Assembly: GCF_009757775.1 (NCBI RefSeq)
Contig: NZ_RHLK01000018.1
Location: 1-64,000, forward strand
From: Paenibacillus lutrae
GTDB lineage: Bacteria; Bacillota; Bacilli; Paenibacillales; NBRC-103111
Length of the DNA: 64,000 nt
Reading direction: 5' to 3'
Part shown: positions 1 through 6,973 of the stretch, one piece after another
Position numbering within the stretch: position 1 is the stretch's first letter
Layout of the letters: every line of letters begins with the position of its first letter
Notes under the pieces: generated by a model
Database searches by the model: none
Seen by the model: only the letters and a program-made list of their open reading frames with translations
Told to the model about the DNA's origin: nothing
Translations under genes and position numbers: made by a program

Positions 1-62
1 AACTTGAAAGCGACCTTCGTTATTGCTCTTACTCAGCATTTTTTACACCTCGGCTCACCGTT

Positions 63-263
63 TTACTTACTAATTCGATAAAAAAGCCTGTAGACCCTGC
101 TCCTTACGGAACTTTGTCTACAGGCTGTTTGACTGATAATATCAGTCAACGTCCTCTCTCGTCCTAGGTAAAAGCGAGTTTTCTTTTCGTTAAACTTTTC
201 TTTTATGCAAAACTCAGCTTCCTTTTTCAGACACTCTAGCAGTTTCGCCTTGTCAACATACAT
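63..263 (-). CDS. Small hypothetical protein
   Basis: Short lysine- and glutamate-rich reading frame of about 66 residues with no recognisable domain. I start it at the ATG at 261-263 because GGGAG lies about 12 bases upstream, rather than at the first possible codon at 293. A terminator hairpin for the same strand (80-126) and a 21-base palindrome (129-149) fall inside its last third, which is odd for a real gene, so the 3' part may be decayed. It is the last member of a leftward run of nine small genes that starts at 2673. Confidence 0.3.
   Translation of the reverse strand: MYVDKAKLLECLKKEAEFCIKEKFNEKKTRFYLGRERTLTDIISQTACRQSSVRSRVYRLFYRISK
80..126 (-). terminator. Rho-independent terminator
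   Basis: Perfect 11-bp stem AGCCTGTAGAC (85-95) / GTCTACAGGCT (116-126), followed on the minus strand by a run of T (80-84). It would end the leftward small-gene run. Confidence 0.65.
129..149. repeat. 21-bp perfect odd palindrome
   Basis: Ten-base arms TTGACTGATA and TATCAGTCAA around one central base. Too tightly spaced for a hairpin loop, so it looks like a binding site for a dimeric protein. It sits just before the terminator and inside the last small reading frame; no function can be assigned. Confidence 0.4.
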
Positions 264-312
264 TTGAACACTGATCTCCCTTCTGGCGAACAATCGTATT
301 CATTTTGTTGTA

Positions 313-516
313 TCATTTCCGCATAGTCTGAACATGTGCTTGAATCTTTTTCGCTATCTGCTCGATTTCTACAGCGTGTTTTCCTATGTTCTCTAGTCGA
401 TTAGATGGACGTTTCCCCGATCTATTCCGGTTAATAGCATAGTGGTCTATTGACTCTTTATGTTGATCCAGGGCGTCCATTAATTCAAAAAGCTCTATGT
501 TTTTCTTATTAGCCAT
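313..516 (-). CDS. Small hypothetical protein, probably helical
   Basis: 67 residues, basic and rich in Gln, Glu and Lys, with a heptad-like C-terminal half (HAVEIEQIAKKIQAHVQTM) suggesting a helix or short coiled coil. An AGGGTGAG ribosome site lies 5-6 bases before the ATG. It belongs to the leftward run of small accessory genes (2673 to 63) with tight spacing, so co-transcription is likely. I do not recognise the family. Confidence 0.6.
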   Translation of the reverse strand: MANKKNIELFELMDALDQHKESIDHYAINRNRSGKRPSNRLENIGKHAVEIEQIAKKIQAHVQTMRK

Positions 517-530
517 GAACTCACCCTATT

Positions 531-665
531 TCATTTTGTTGTATAACCCAACACTTTTGCGAAAGACTCTGTGACCATGATTTTTTTAGAGCCGTTGCAA
601 AGTTTACATTTCACGGGGTCGTCGCCTTTGCAGTTATAGCAAACGATCTCTATCTTCTTGCTCAT
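531..665 (-). CDS. Small double-CXXC zinc-ribbon-like protein
   Basis: 44 residues. The start is the ATG at 663-665 because AGGAGG lies 6 bases upstream; a longer frame from 722 lacks a site. Four cysteines in two pairs (CYNC and CKLC, the first at residues 9-12) about a dozen residues apart would bind one zinc ion, as in DnaJ-type or phage zinc-ribbon small proteins. It is probably a nucleic-acid or protein adaptor, but that is only inferred from the cysteines. Part of the leftward small-gene run. Confidence 0.65.
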   Translation of the reverse strand: MSKKIEIVCYNCKGDDPVKCKLCNGSKKIMVTESFAKVLGYTTK

Positions 666-687
666 GTAAAGCCTCCTATTCATGGAA

Positions 688-921
688 TCACTTCGTCTCT
701 GCCTCTTTGTAGTATTGAGCATGTTTTAGATAAACAGAATCTGGATTAAGCCTACTGAGAACAGATTTCGCCCCGCGAATACGCTCCTTATCAGTACTGT
801 AAGCATCGCCTCGTAATATCCTCATACTTGCCATTGTAATTAAATCCTCAAGAGCAGTTTCGAGTGCTGCACGTTCTTCCACGTTGAATAACTCATGTTT
901 AATTTTGTTCAAATCTAGCAA
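688..921 (-). CDS. Hypothetical helical protein (77 aa)
   Basis: 77 residues starting at a TTG (919-921) with GGTGAGG five bases upstream. It overlaps nothing and ends about 22 bases before the next gene. Composition (Glu, Ala, Leu, Arg) suggests an all-helical protein; no motif is recognisable. It is a member of the leftward small-gene run. Confidence 0.55.
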   Translation of the reverse strand: MLDLNKIKHELFNVEERAALETALEDLITMASMRILRGDAYSTDKERIRGAKSVLSRLNPDSVYLKHAQYYKEAETK

Positions 922-955
922 ACTGCCTCACCCTTTCTATGAAGATTTGTATTCA

Positions 956-1243
956 TTATGTTGCCTTACCATTTTCAAAAGCTTCTCTGATAAATCTCAC
1001 TATGTGTTGGCAAGTATCTGATTCGCCAGCAGATAACCCGTTCATCGTGCGAGCTTCCGTCTTTGTAAGTTTACGCCCCATGCAACTTTCTGCAGTTTCG
1101 ACTAAATCTCGATACCTTGGTATTTGCCATTCTTCCAGCTCAAAGCCTTCAAATGGACGTAATTCATCATAATAATCCTTGTCAATCCATATAACACGTT
1201 TCCGATGGTTAAGTCCTTTGTACTCCAAGTTCACCCAATACAC
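956..1243 (-). CDS. Hypothetical protein (95 aa)
   Basis: 95 residues, mixed alpha/beta composition, rich in Tyr, Trp and Arg near the N terminus. AAGGGAG lies 4-5 bases before the ATG. No family recognised. It sits between a TTG-started small gene and a Cys-rich gene in the same orientation, so probably one transcript. Confidence 0.55.
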   Translation of the reverse strand: MYWVNLEYKGLNHRKRVIWIDKDYYDELRPFEGFELEEWQIPRYRDLVETAESCMGRKLTKTEARTMNGLSAGESDTCQHIVRFIREAFENGKAT

Positions 1244-1272
1244 ACTCCCTTATTCATCGAATTACTTGGCTA

Positions 1273-1695
1273 CTATAGTCTTTTTGTTATCTTAGGCATT
1301 GACAATTTCACAATATCATTAGGATCCACACCACTTGTATATACTCGGCTATAATGAAGACTACAGTAACCCCTTGCGGCGTACTTGTTTTCGCAGCCGG
1401 GAACAGAGCAAGATTTCTGTGGTACCTTGACAAGCTTACGATTGGAAGCACGACGCTGTGCGTAATGGCTTCGACATAAACCATCACTAAAAATTGGATA
1501 GTCCATTTTCTTTTCAAATAGACAAATACGACAAATACTTCCTGTCGCTATAGTGTTTAGCTTTTTAATGGCTTCAAGCTTTTCAACATCTGATAGACAT
1601 GATTCTAAAATCAATGACAATTCGGCAGAAAGTGAGGAAAACCGTTTTTCAGTCTTGAATTTTTTTTTTATTTTTTTCTCATTCAATTGTTTCAT
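1273..1695 (-). CDS. Cys/His-rich putative zinc-finger protein
   Basis: 140 residues. The N-terminal 50 residues are basic and helical. The rest carries two zinc-knuckle-like units: CRICLFEKK...GLCRSHY (about residues 55-80) and CSVPGCENKYAARGYCSLHYSR (about 95-115). The pattern GC-x5-ARGYC-x2-HY occurs in phage and plasmid zinc-finger proteins that accompany HNH-type or DNA-binding functions. GAGGGAGC precedes the ATG. I infer a nucleic-acid-binding role; no catalytic residues of a nuclease are visible. Confidence 0.6.
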   Translation of the reverse strand: MKQLNEKKIKKKFKTEKRFSSLSAELSLILESCLSDVEKLEAIKKLNTIATGSICRICLFEKKMDYPIFSDGLCRSHYAQRRASNRKLVKVPQKSCSVPGCENKYAARGYCSLHYSRVYTSGVDPNDIVKLSMPKITKRL

Positions 1696-1794
1696 TGCTC
1701 CCTCAGACCTACTTTACGTGCAACTTTTCATTCTTTTTAACCTGCCGTTTTTTCATATATTCCGCCTCCATTATCGGATGAACCGATCTGTTCA

Positions 1795-1965
1795 TTATGA
1801 TTCTTCATCGAATAACTCCACTTTAACATCACGTCCGAAAATTAGCCGCATCTTGTGCATGATCTCCGATTCGTGGCAAGAAAGTTTAAGTACAGCTCTC
1901 TCATTACCTTCTAGTTCAAATTCGTGTGTATAGGGCAAACTACTAATCATGATCCATTTCATCAT
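1795..1965 (-). CDS. Small hypothetical protein (56 aa)
   Basis: Starts at the ATG at 1963-1965 (MMKWIM...), which has AAGGGAG at the right distance; a frame from 1983 would place that site inside the gene. Beta-rich, acidic C terminus. No family recognised. Member of the leftward small-gene run. Confidence 0.5.
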   Translation of the reverse strand: MMKWIMISSLPYTHEFELEGNERAVLKLSCHESEIMHKMRLIFGRDVKVELFDEES

Positions 1966-2005
1966 GCACACTCCCTTATCCATTAACTATGCACGCTCCT
2001 TCATG

Positions 2006-2224
2006 CTAGTCGGGACTCAAAGGCCCCCGCCGAAATGTAACCTTACCATCAAGATGAATGTTTATATAATAAACAATCCCATATCGACAATAGTTGTATA
2101 CTAGAAATTCGTTGTAGTAGTAACCCGCGCGACCAAAGAATTCTAATTCCCCTTCTGCTGCTAGGTATGCTTTGGCCTCTTGCCAGGATTTGAAATCCGG
2201 AAGATGCAACGTGTTGATTCTCAT
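2006..2224 (-). CDS. Hypothetical protein rich in Tyr (72 aa)
   Basis: 72 residues with many aromatic residues (GYYYNEFLVYNY) and a short beta-rich C terminus. An AGGAGGGG site sits very close to the ATG (2-4 bases), which may limit expression. No known domain seen. Member of the leftward small-gene run. Confidence 0.55.
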   Translation of the reverse strand: MRINTLHLPDFKSWQEAKAYLAAEGELEFFGRAGYYYNEFLVYNYCRYGIVYYINIHLDGKVTFRRGPLSPD

Positions 2225-2253
2225 CCCCTCCTATTTAACGGAATAACTTTCAC

Positions 2254-2673
2254 TTATAAATAAAATTTCTTTGCTTCATCTACTGTCTTTTCGTCAAACT
2301 CGCTTTTAATTGCAAGGAGAAGTTTGTTGATTTGCTCTTCTGTTAATCCTGCACGTTTTCCCCCTAGAATTGCATAGCCAAGGCAAGCATGGTTACTCCA
2401 TTCGCCTGACCACATATCCCGGTTGATGAGATTACGAAGGTACTGAGATCGATTTCCATTTGCTTCTTCATCAACGTGTTTCCACAAGTCTTCAGGAAGA
2501 GTGAGCGATACTTTTTTTGTAACTCCGCCTGAAGGTCTTCCCTTCGATCCTACATTCTTCATAAGTTCACCTCTGCTCAGTTCCGATCGACACGGAGCGC
2601 ATAAGGCGATCTCTACTCCATTTTTGAAAAAGTCCATGACATCATTCTTACCACCACAATTCATACAATTCAT
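2254..2673 (-). CDS. Zinc-knuckle plus ribbon-helix-helix (CopG-like) protein
   Basis: 139 residues. Residues 1-33 carry two CXXC pairs (CMNC, CAPC) that could bind one zinc. Residues about 50-85 (KKVSLTLPEDLWKHVDEEANG...SQYLRNLI) have the strand-helix-helix pattern of CopG/Arc-type DNA-binding proteins. The C-terminal helices may be for oligomerisation. It is the first gene of the leftward run, and directly upstream lies a 56-bp palindrome made of two 15-bp palindromes, the arrangement expected for autoregulation by a dimeric RHH repressor. Function inferred from fold pattern and context. Confidence 0.65.
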   Translation of the reverse strand: MNCMNCGGKNDVMDFFKNGVEIALCAPCRSELSRGELMKNVGSKGRPSGGVTKKVSLTLPEDLWKHVDEEANGNRSQYLRNLINRDMWSGEWSNHACLGYAILGGKRAGLTEEQINKLLLAIKSEFDEKTVDEAKKFYL

Positions 2674-2725
2674 AAGTAATCACCTGAAGTTATAGGCAGG
2701 TCATAGTTCATTGGAACATGCCTCC

Positions 2726-2781
2726 GATATATATTTTAAGTTACTTAAATTATATCATTTAAGTAACTTAAAATATATATC
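2726..2781. promoter_or_regulatory. 56-bp palindrome with two 15-bp operator-like sites
   Basis: Perfect 24-base arms (2726-2749 and 2758-2781) around an 8-base loop. Each arm contains its own palindrome, TTTAAGTTACTTAAA (2735-2749) and TTTAAGTAACTTAAA (2758-2772), with centres 23 bp apart (about two helical turns). It lies 53 bp upstream of the RHH gene start. I read it as a tandem operator overlapping a promoter; a cruciform is also possible. Confidence 0.6.
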
Positions 2782-2785
2782 CTGG

Positions 2786-3087
2786 CTAGTCCTTATACAT
2801 AAAAATTCCATTAAATTTTTCACATAAGGCAGTAAAAAAGCGAGCATGTAAAAAAGAACCGACAGCTGCCGGTTCACTCTTAATAACGCGAAAGCGTACG
2901 TATACATCTTGCAAGATAAGGACAAAACTTAAATGTGATGAAGAGTTATCCAGTATAAAAATGTTATCAAACAAAAAAGCTGGCTTCCGATCCAAAAGCA
3001 ATTTTCCAGTAACCCAACTGATCTCATCTTTCCTGCTGGCTTTTTGAATTTGGAAGTAAATTGTTCACGCTCATAGTTATTATCCAT
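2786..3087 (-). pseudogene. Small gene apparently split by a frameshift
   Basis: A frame opens at ATG 3085-3087 (MDNNYEREQ) behind AAGGAGATAGG but runs out of sense after a few codons, while a second frame, open from about 3060 down to 2786, gives a coherent protein (QKASRKDEISWVTGK then LLLDRKPAFLFDN and so on). Joining them needs a single-base shift near 3060, so this looks like a frameshifted gene of about 100 residues. Alternatively the downstream frame starts at a TTG at 2999-3001. No family recognised. Confidence 0.35.
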
Positions 3088-3146
3088 CTGTTATACCTAT
3101 CTCCTTCCCGATCAATTAAACAAAATATGTAAATAATATATCATTC

Positions 3147-3162
3147 TGTACTTAAAAGTACA
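3147..3162. promoter_or_regulatory. Operator-like inverted repeat
   Basis: TGTACTT-AA-AAGTACA, a perfect 7-2-7 inverted repeat in the divergent intergenic region 76 bp ahead of the XRE-type regulator. A likely site for that regulator. Confidence 0.45.
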
Positions 3163-3238
3163 ACAAAGTTTGAACTTATATTATTCTGCTATACATCTCA
3201 AGCTTGGCCTACACTTGTTATGAACGAGGTGTGAGCAT

Positions 3239-3589
3239 ATGAAATCCAGTATAACGAAATTGGTAGGTAATAAAATCAGACACTATAGACTTCAGATGAA
3301 AATGACACAAGACCAACTCGCGGAAGCTATTGATACATCTGGTACATATATAGGACGCCTGGAGCGCGGGGAACAAAATATGCAGTTACTGACACTCGAA
3401 AAAATCGCCTCCGCCTTACATATCAATGTTTCAGCTCTTTTCGACATCCAAGAATCACAAACAAGTGATCAATTTTTCGATGCAAAAGATAATCAGGTAC
3501 TCTGGAATATCATTCTCCTGTTAGAAAAACATAGTAAATCCGATCAGCAACGCGCTTATCGTGTCCTCAAAGAAATGTTTACTCCGTAA
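3239..3589 (+). CDS. XRE-family transcriptional regulator
   Basis: 116 residues. Residues about 10-65 match an HTH_3/Cro-CI domain: KIRHYRLQMKMTQDQLAEAI, then the recognition helix region around GTYIGRLERGEQ and LLTLEKIASALHINVSALF. The C-terminal 45 residues are helical and may dimerise. GAGGTG precedes the ATG. It is transcribed away from the leftward small-gene run; the inverted repeat at 3147-3162 between them is a candidate operator, so it probably represses itself and perhaps the divergent genes. Typical of plasmid and prophage regulators. Confidence 0.9.
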   Translation: MKSSITKLVGNKIRHYRLQMKMTQDQLAEAIDTSGTYIGRLERGEQNMQLLTLEKIASALHINVSALFDIQESQTSDQFFDAKDNQVLWNIILLLEKHSKSDQQRAYRVLKEMFTP

Positions 3590-3896
3590 CGCTTGTTAAC
3601 CCCTACTTACCATCTCCTTGACTTGATTCCATGGCTTCTTGTGTTTTATTTACAAGGAACCCAAGTTACAAATCCTACTCTCGTTTTACCTTTTTCTTCC
3701 CTCCCCTTTTACACAACCAAGCTTAAATGAGGCTTTAATTCCGGAAATTTGTAAAAAAATAGGTTACGATAAAAAAAGAGTCGAATCGAATATAGGGAAA
3801 CGGCCTCATGGACAATCTCCTAAATAATGGATATCTTTATATGCAGCTGGCCAGCTAGTGTTGCATAATTCCTCAAATTAAAGGAGCGTTACTTCG
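3590..3896. other. Intergenic region, no gene seen
   Basis: About 307 bases. An open frame exists but has no ribosome site and no coding character. A perfect 12-bp palindrome AGCTGGCCAGCT lies at 3845-3856, about 40 bases before the next start, where an operator would be expected. No clear promoter could be chosen by eye. Confidence 0.4.
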
Positions 3897-4577
3897 ATGA
3901 GATCGTTTAAAGTAATTAGCACTTCCGTTCTTGCACTTACTATGGCATTTACAGGTACAATTGTTTCGGCCGCAGACGCCAGCCCTGATATTCCAGTACA
4001 TTTCGCTAATGGTGTGAAGAACGATTTGTCTCCGCAAGAACTTAAATCACTCACAAAAAACTTGCCTCCGACCGCGACAAACGTGACGATAATGGAATCA
4101 ACGTCAAGAGTAGATAAAAAGGTATCGTCCAAAATTGCACCTTCCGGAAACGCATGTGAGCCTGGTTATTCTTATACCGACACAACTAAAACAGGCTCTT
4201 ATGTTTTCAAATTAGCGGAAGCCGGTTCCCGTTATATTAATAGAACTGGATCTAACATAACCTTTACTTCAACTATCGGGACAGCAAAAACGATATCTGG
4301 AGAAGGCAGCGCAAAGGGAGAATTCGATTGGAAAGTTATTGAAGCTGAAGTGGGATTTAAAATTTCAGGATCTTACACTTGGACAACATCAGAAGGTATC
4401 TCTGTTACGGTACGTCCCCAATATCAAGGTTGGATTGATTACGGAACATCAAATGATTATTGGTCAGGTTATTATACGTACGTTAGATCAGATTGCACAG
4501 AGGGTAGCAGTTTCTTCTTAAAAGTCAATGGACCACGGTATAAAGCGACTGTAGCTCACGAAACGCGGGTTTACTAA
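3897..4577 (+). CDS. Secreted beta-rich protein of unknown function
   Basis: 226 residues. Residues 1-26 are a signal peptide (positive start, hydrophobic core, cleavage near VSAADA). The mature protein is rich in Ser, Thr, Tyr, Trp and Gly, with alternating polar/hydrophobic strands (SGSYTWTTSEGISVTVRPQY, YWSGYYTYV) and two Cys (about residues 87 and 200) that could form a disulfide. The pattern recalls secreted beta-sandwich or pore-forming-type proteins, but I see no diagnostic motif. AAAGGAG is 9-10 bases before the ATG. It has its own terminator and precedes a lipoprotein gene in the same direction. Confidence 0.75.
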   Translation: MRSFKVISTSVLALTMAFTGTIVSAADASPDIPVHFANGVKNDLSPQELKSLTKNLPPTATNVTIMESTSRVDKKVSSKIAPSGNACEPGYSYTDTTKTGSYVFKLAEAGSRYINRTGSNITFTSTIGTAKTISGEGSAKGEFDWKVIEAEVGFKISGSYTWTTSEGISVTVRPQYQGWIDYGTSNDYWSGYYTYVRSDCTEGSSFFLKVNGPRYKATVAHETRVY

Positions 4578-4584
4578 ATGATTG

Positions 4585-4620
4585 AAGAGACTTATTCACT
4601 CTAGTGATATAAGTCTCTTT
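4585..4620 (+). terminator. Rho-independent terminator
   Basis: 11-bp perfect stem AAGAGACTTAT (4585-4595) / ATAAGTCTCTT (4609-4619) with a short T run after it, just after the secreted-protein gene. Confidence 0.65.
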
Positions 4621-4655
4621 ACATCCATATTCCCAAATAATAAGGATGGTACCCG

Positions 4656-5423
4656 ATGAAGCATGTATTACACAAACTTGTTTTTCTCCTCGCTGTATTT
4701 CTTGTTGTTTTACAAGGCTGTTATGAACCTGGTAATGAGGTCGCCCCGGTAACTCCTAATGCTACCGTGGCTCCAATACAATCTGTAATTCCTTCTCCGG
4801 AGGGCACAACTCTAAAGGAACTTGTGATAAAAGATGGATCGGCCGGTCACAACATCCTGGATACTGCATTGGAGCAAGTCGAATGGAAATTAACCAATGG
4901 AGAAGATGTTCGTCCATCTAAAGCCGATCTATTACTGCATACCGAAATCGGATCTCAGGGGATCGTAGCTTTAAAAATTCCTAAGAGTGGTCAGACCCAA
5001 TACAACGTTGTAGCTCTTGCAAAGACTGACTCAAAATGGACCATTACAAGCGTCCTGGATATACCCGTTTTTAATCTTCAGAAAAATAAACAAGGATTAG
5101 CACTTCCGTTCGATCAGTTTGAAATAGGAAAGCAAAAAATTGCGGATTCGGATATCTGGGCTTTTGCTAGTGATACTAAGCTTGTTTTAATTGGTTTGTA
5201 TCCAGCAAAAATATTCACTACTCCTGAAGGAGCAGAGAATATAGCAGTCAATAATCACAACGCATGGCTAACAACGACGACTGAAGGAGTCCCGGCGATT
5301 TATTATATTGAGAATGAAAAATTAGTGGGTATAACTGGAAATCTCTCTGAAGTAGAACTGAAGAAATTAGCTATGTCTCTACCATCGGCAAACGCAGCCT
5401 CTTTCCCGGCCGTTAATCCATAG
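4656..5423 (+). CDS. Predicted lipoprotein
   Basis: 255 residues. A signal sequence of about 21 residues ends in the lipobox LQGC, so the mature protein should be anchored to the membrane outer face through Cys22. A Pro/Thr/Val-rich linker (about residues 28-50) precedes a beta-rich domain with no motif I can name. AAGGATGG is 6-7 bases before the ATG. It follows the secreted protein at 3897 and ends at a strong bidirectional terminator. The two may act together at the cell surface, but this is only inferred from position. Confidence 0.75.
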   Translation: MKHVLHKLVFLLAVFLVVLQGCYEPGNEVAPVTPNATVAPIQSVIPSPEGTTLKELVIKDGSAGHNILDTALEQVEWKLTNGEDVRPSKADLLLHTEIGSQGIVALKIPKSGQTQYNVVALAKTDSKWTITSVLDIPVFNLQKNKQGLALPFDQFEIGKQKIADSDIWAFASDTKLVLIGLYPAKIFTTPEGAENIAVNNHNAWLTTTTEGVPAIYYIENEKLVGITGNLSEVELKKLAMSLPSANAASFPAVNP

Positions 5424-5450
5424 AACTATTGCTTGCTACTTTCATTTCAA

Positions 5451-5500
5451 AAAAAATATACGATGCCTAAATCATTATCTTTAGGCATCGTATATTTTTT
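5451..5500. terminator. Strong bidirectional terminator
   Basis: A 21-bp perfect stem (5451-5471 / 5480-5500) with an 8-base loop; A run on the left and T run on the right make it work in both directions. It separates the rightward lipoprotein gene from the leftward solitary-repeat RNA unit. Confidence 0.85.
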
Positions 5501-5602
5501 GGGTATTTGGAGTTTGTTGTGGAATAGCTGTAAAAGATTTTTTGAAGGTGAAAAATGCTCACACTATGGAGAAACAAGTTTGAGAAGAAATTCCTCCCCA
5601 AA

Positions 5603-5632
5603 TAACAAAAGCCTCCATCCGAGGACAGAGGC
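5603..5632 (-). terminator. Terminator of the solitary-repeat RNA
   Basis: Minus strand GCCTCTGTC-CTCG-GATGGAGGC, a 9-bp stem with two wobble pairs, followed by TTTTGTT. It lies 24 nt after the repeat. Confidence 0.7.
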
Positions 5633-5656
5633 ATTTGCAAGTAACCATTTAAGGTT

Positions 5657-5688
5657 ATTTCAATCCACGCTCTCACAAGGAAAGCGAC
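5657..5688 (-). CRISPR. Solitary type I-C-like CRISPR repeat (32 nt)
   Basis: On the minus strand it begins GTCGC and ends GCGTGGATTGAAAT, the two conserved ends of type I-C repeats, with the family length of 32 nt. The centre folds as CGCTTTC / GAGAGCG (7 bp, one G-U pair) with a 5-nt loop, as Cas5d substrates do. Only one copy is present, so this is not an array. Confidence 0.8.
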
Positions 5689-5697
5689 TTTGATTTA

Positions 5698-5727
5698 ATT
5701 ATAAGGGGTTCTGGGTGGATTTGGCAA
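5698..5727 (-). promoter_or_regulatory. Promoter of the solitary-repeat RNA
   Basis: Minus-strand -35 TTGCCA (5722-5727), 18-bp spacer, consensus -10 TATAAT (5698-5703). The start point would be near 5691, almost at the first base of the CRISPR-like repeat. Confidence 0.75.
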
Positions 5728-5738
5728 GAGGGGATTAA

Positions 5739-6578
5739 TTAATCTTTTAAATAGAGAACAGTCATGGGGGATTTGTCGCCCGAGAAAATAGTTGCGGGTT
5801 CCCCGTGAGTCAATCCTTCCGTTTTTATTACAGACGCTGATATCTGTGTCTGTGAAATAAACTCCATGACCTTATCATAAAGCTGGTCATCTACTTTTAT
5901 GGTGACCCTATGGTGAGTACGATCTTTAAAATGAAGTATGTAATCTAATACATCACCTGTAAAATCTAATTTTTCAGTTAGGTATTCGCCCTGCTCGTCA
6001 AGGCTTATACTAGGCGCAGCCGACAGAAGAGTTAAAATATTCCATCCATTGGTGTAGTCATCATATTTATGACAACTCCATCTACTTAATCGTCTGAATC
6101 GAAGTTTGTCATAAATGTCAACTTGGTAATCCATGAGCGATGATTCAGTGCCATCTATCCATGTGATTTGTGTACTCTCATCTGCGTAAGAGCCGAGTTT
6201 TATCCCGGAGAGTACTTCATGGGCTGCTGTTTTCGACCCATTAAAATCAATTGTGATTGTAAATCTCATGGATTCGTCCTCATCCTCAGAAATAGTTATA
6301 ACTCGCTCTGAGGTAGGTGTAACGAACTGAATTTCCTTTATATATTCGTTCCCTTCTTCATCTTTGCCAGTAGAGTAAGTCACCTCTGCTGGCATCCAGT
6401 TGTAGTCATATTCGCCGCGTTCCCGAGCATTGTCAGCCAAGTATTGGCGGAAACGGGTTAAGTCTGTTCCGTATAATGCGCCATACATCGCTTCCTCCGC
6501 TGGGAGGCTTTCAAAAACCTTTGCGATTGCGCGGAAACAACCAGCAATTGCTATAGTTTTAACTTTTAATATTTTCAT
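5739..6578 (-). CDS. Hypothetical protein (279 aa)
   Basis: 279 residues, acidic, probably cytosolic alpha/beta. The region STGKDEEGNEYIKEIQFV to FTITIDFNGSKTA looks like a beta-rich domain. No family recognised. AAAGGATG precedes the ATG by about 9 bases. The 49-bp sequence covering its start and leader is repeated in front of the next upstream gene (6925-6973), so the pair may share a regulatory or mRNA-stability element. Its 3' end lies next to the promoter of the solitary-repeat RNA, which reads in the same direction. Confidence 0.6.
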   Translation of the reverse strand: MKILKVKTIAIAGCFRAIAKVFESLPAEEAMYGALYGTDLTRFRQYLADNARERGEYDYNWMPAEVTYSTGKDEEGNEYIKEIQFVTPTSERVITISEDEDESMRFTITIDFNGSKTAAHEVLSGIKLGSYADESTQITWIDGTESSLMDYQVDIYDKLRFRRLSRWSCHKYDDYTNGWNILTLLSAAPSISLDEQGEYLTEKLDFTGDVLDYILHFKDRTHHRVTIKVDDQLYDKVMEFISQTQISASVIKTEGLTHGEPATIFSGDKSPMTVLYLKD

Positions 6579-6624
6579 TATTCTTCATCCTTTTGGTCCT
6601 CATCCGCTGTCTGCGGCTTGTTGG
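6576..6624 (-). repeat. 49-bp leader repeat, copy 1
   Basis: 46 of 49 bases match 6925-6973. It spans the ATG, the ribosome site and a small CCGC-TGTCT-GCGG hairpin upstream of the gene starting at 6578. Confidence 0.7.
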
Positions 6625-6639
6625 ATAAAGCGGGGGGGA

Positions 6640-6927
6640 CTACTCCCCCAAGAAGAATTCCTTGCGGCGCTCAAATCGGTCCGGATCAGTAACGATAAGT
6701 TCACCATCTTGATAATAGGCAAGGACTTCCCCCATTTTCTCAGCTGCAAGTGCAATTTCCTTATTAAGTTCTTCCCAGGAATCTGTGCCATGCCAGCCGG
6801 AGAAGTATTTTCCGGCGTCAGTATCGATATAGTCCCTAAAAACGTCCTTACTAACCTGCAACCAAAACCCGTATCGCAGGAGGATGGCGTCATATCCGTT
6901 ATTGCTAACATAGAAAGCATCTTTCAT
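6640..6927 (-). CDS. Hypothetical protein (95 aa)
   Basis: 95 residues with aromatic-rich N terminus (FYVSNNGYDAILLRYGFWLQVSK) and an acidic helical C terminus. No domain recognised. AAAGGATG lies about 8 bases before the ATG inside the duplicated 49-bp leader. Probably in the same leftward transcript as 5739-6578. Confidence 0.6.
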   Translation of the reverse strand: MKDAFYVSNNGYDAILLRYGFWLQVSKDVFRDYIDTDAGKYFSGWHGTDSWEELNKEIALAAEKMGEVLAYYQDGELIVTDPDRFERRKEFFLGE

Positions 6928-6973
6928 TATTTTTCATCCTTTCGGGCCTCATCCGCTGTCTGCGGCTTGTTGG
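6925..6973 (-). repeat. 49-bp leader repeat, copy 2
   Basis: Second copy of the start/ribosome-site/hairpin block seen at 6576-6624, here in front of the 95-residue gene. Confidence 0.7.

Larger units (their letters stand above)
5603..5691 (-). ncRNA. Candidate RNA anti-CRISPR: solitary type I-C repeat transcript
   Basis: A complete small transcription unit on the minus strand: a promoter (5698-5727), a single 32-nt type I-C CRISPR-like repeat beginning about 3 nt after the predicted start (5688-5657), 24 nt of unique sequence (5656-5633), then a terminator (5632-5611) with a U-rich tail. Predicted RNA is about 88 nt. There is no second repeat and no cas gene nearby. This is the organisation described for solitary repeat units carried by phages and plasmids (Racr RNAs), which are thought to bind Cas proteins in place of crRNA. 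The anti-CRISPR role is inference from architecture. Confidence 0.7.

Noticed and set aside
3639-3827. Plus-strand 62-codon frame after the XRE gene
   Set aside because: No ribosome site and no coding-like composition.
5433-5693. Coding frames (both strands) over the solitary-repeat unit
   Set aside because: They cross two terminators and a promoter, have no ribosome site and overlap the 21-bp stem.
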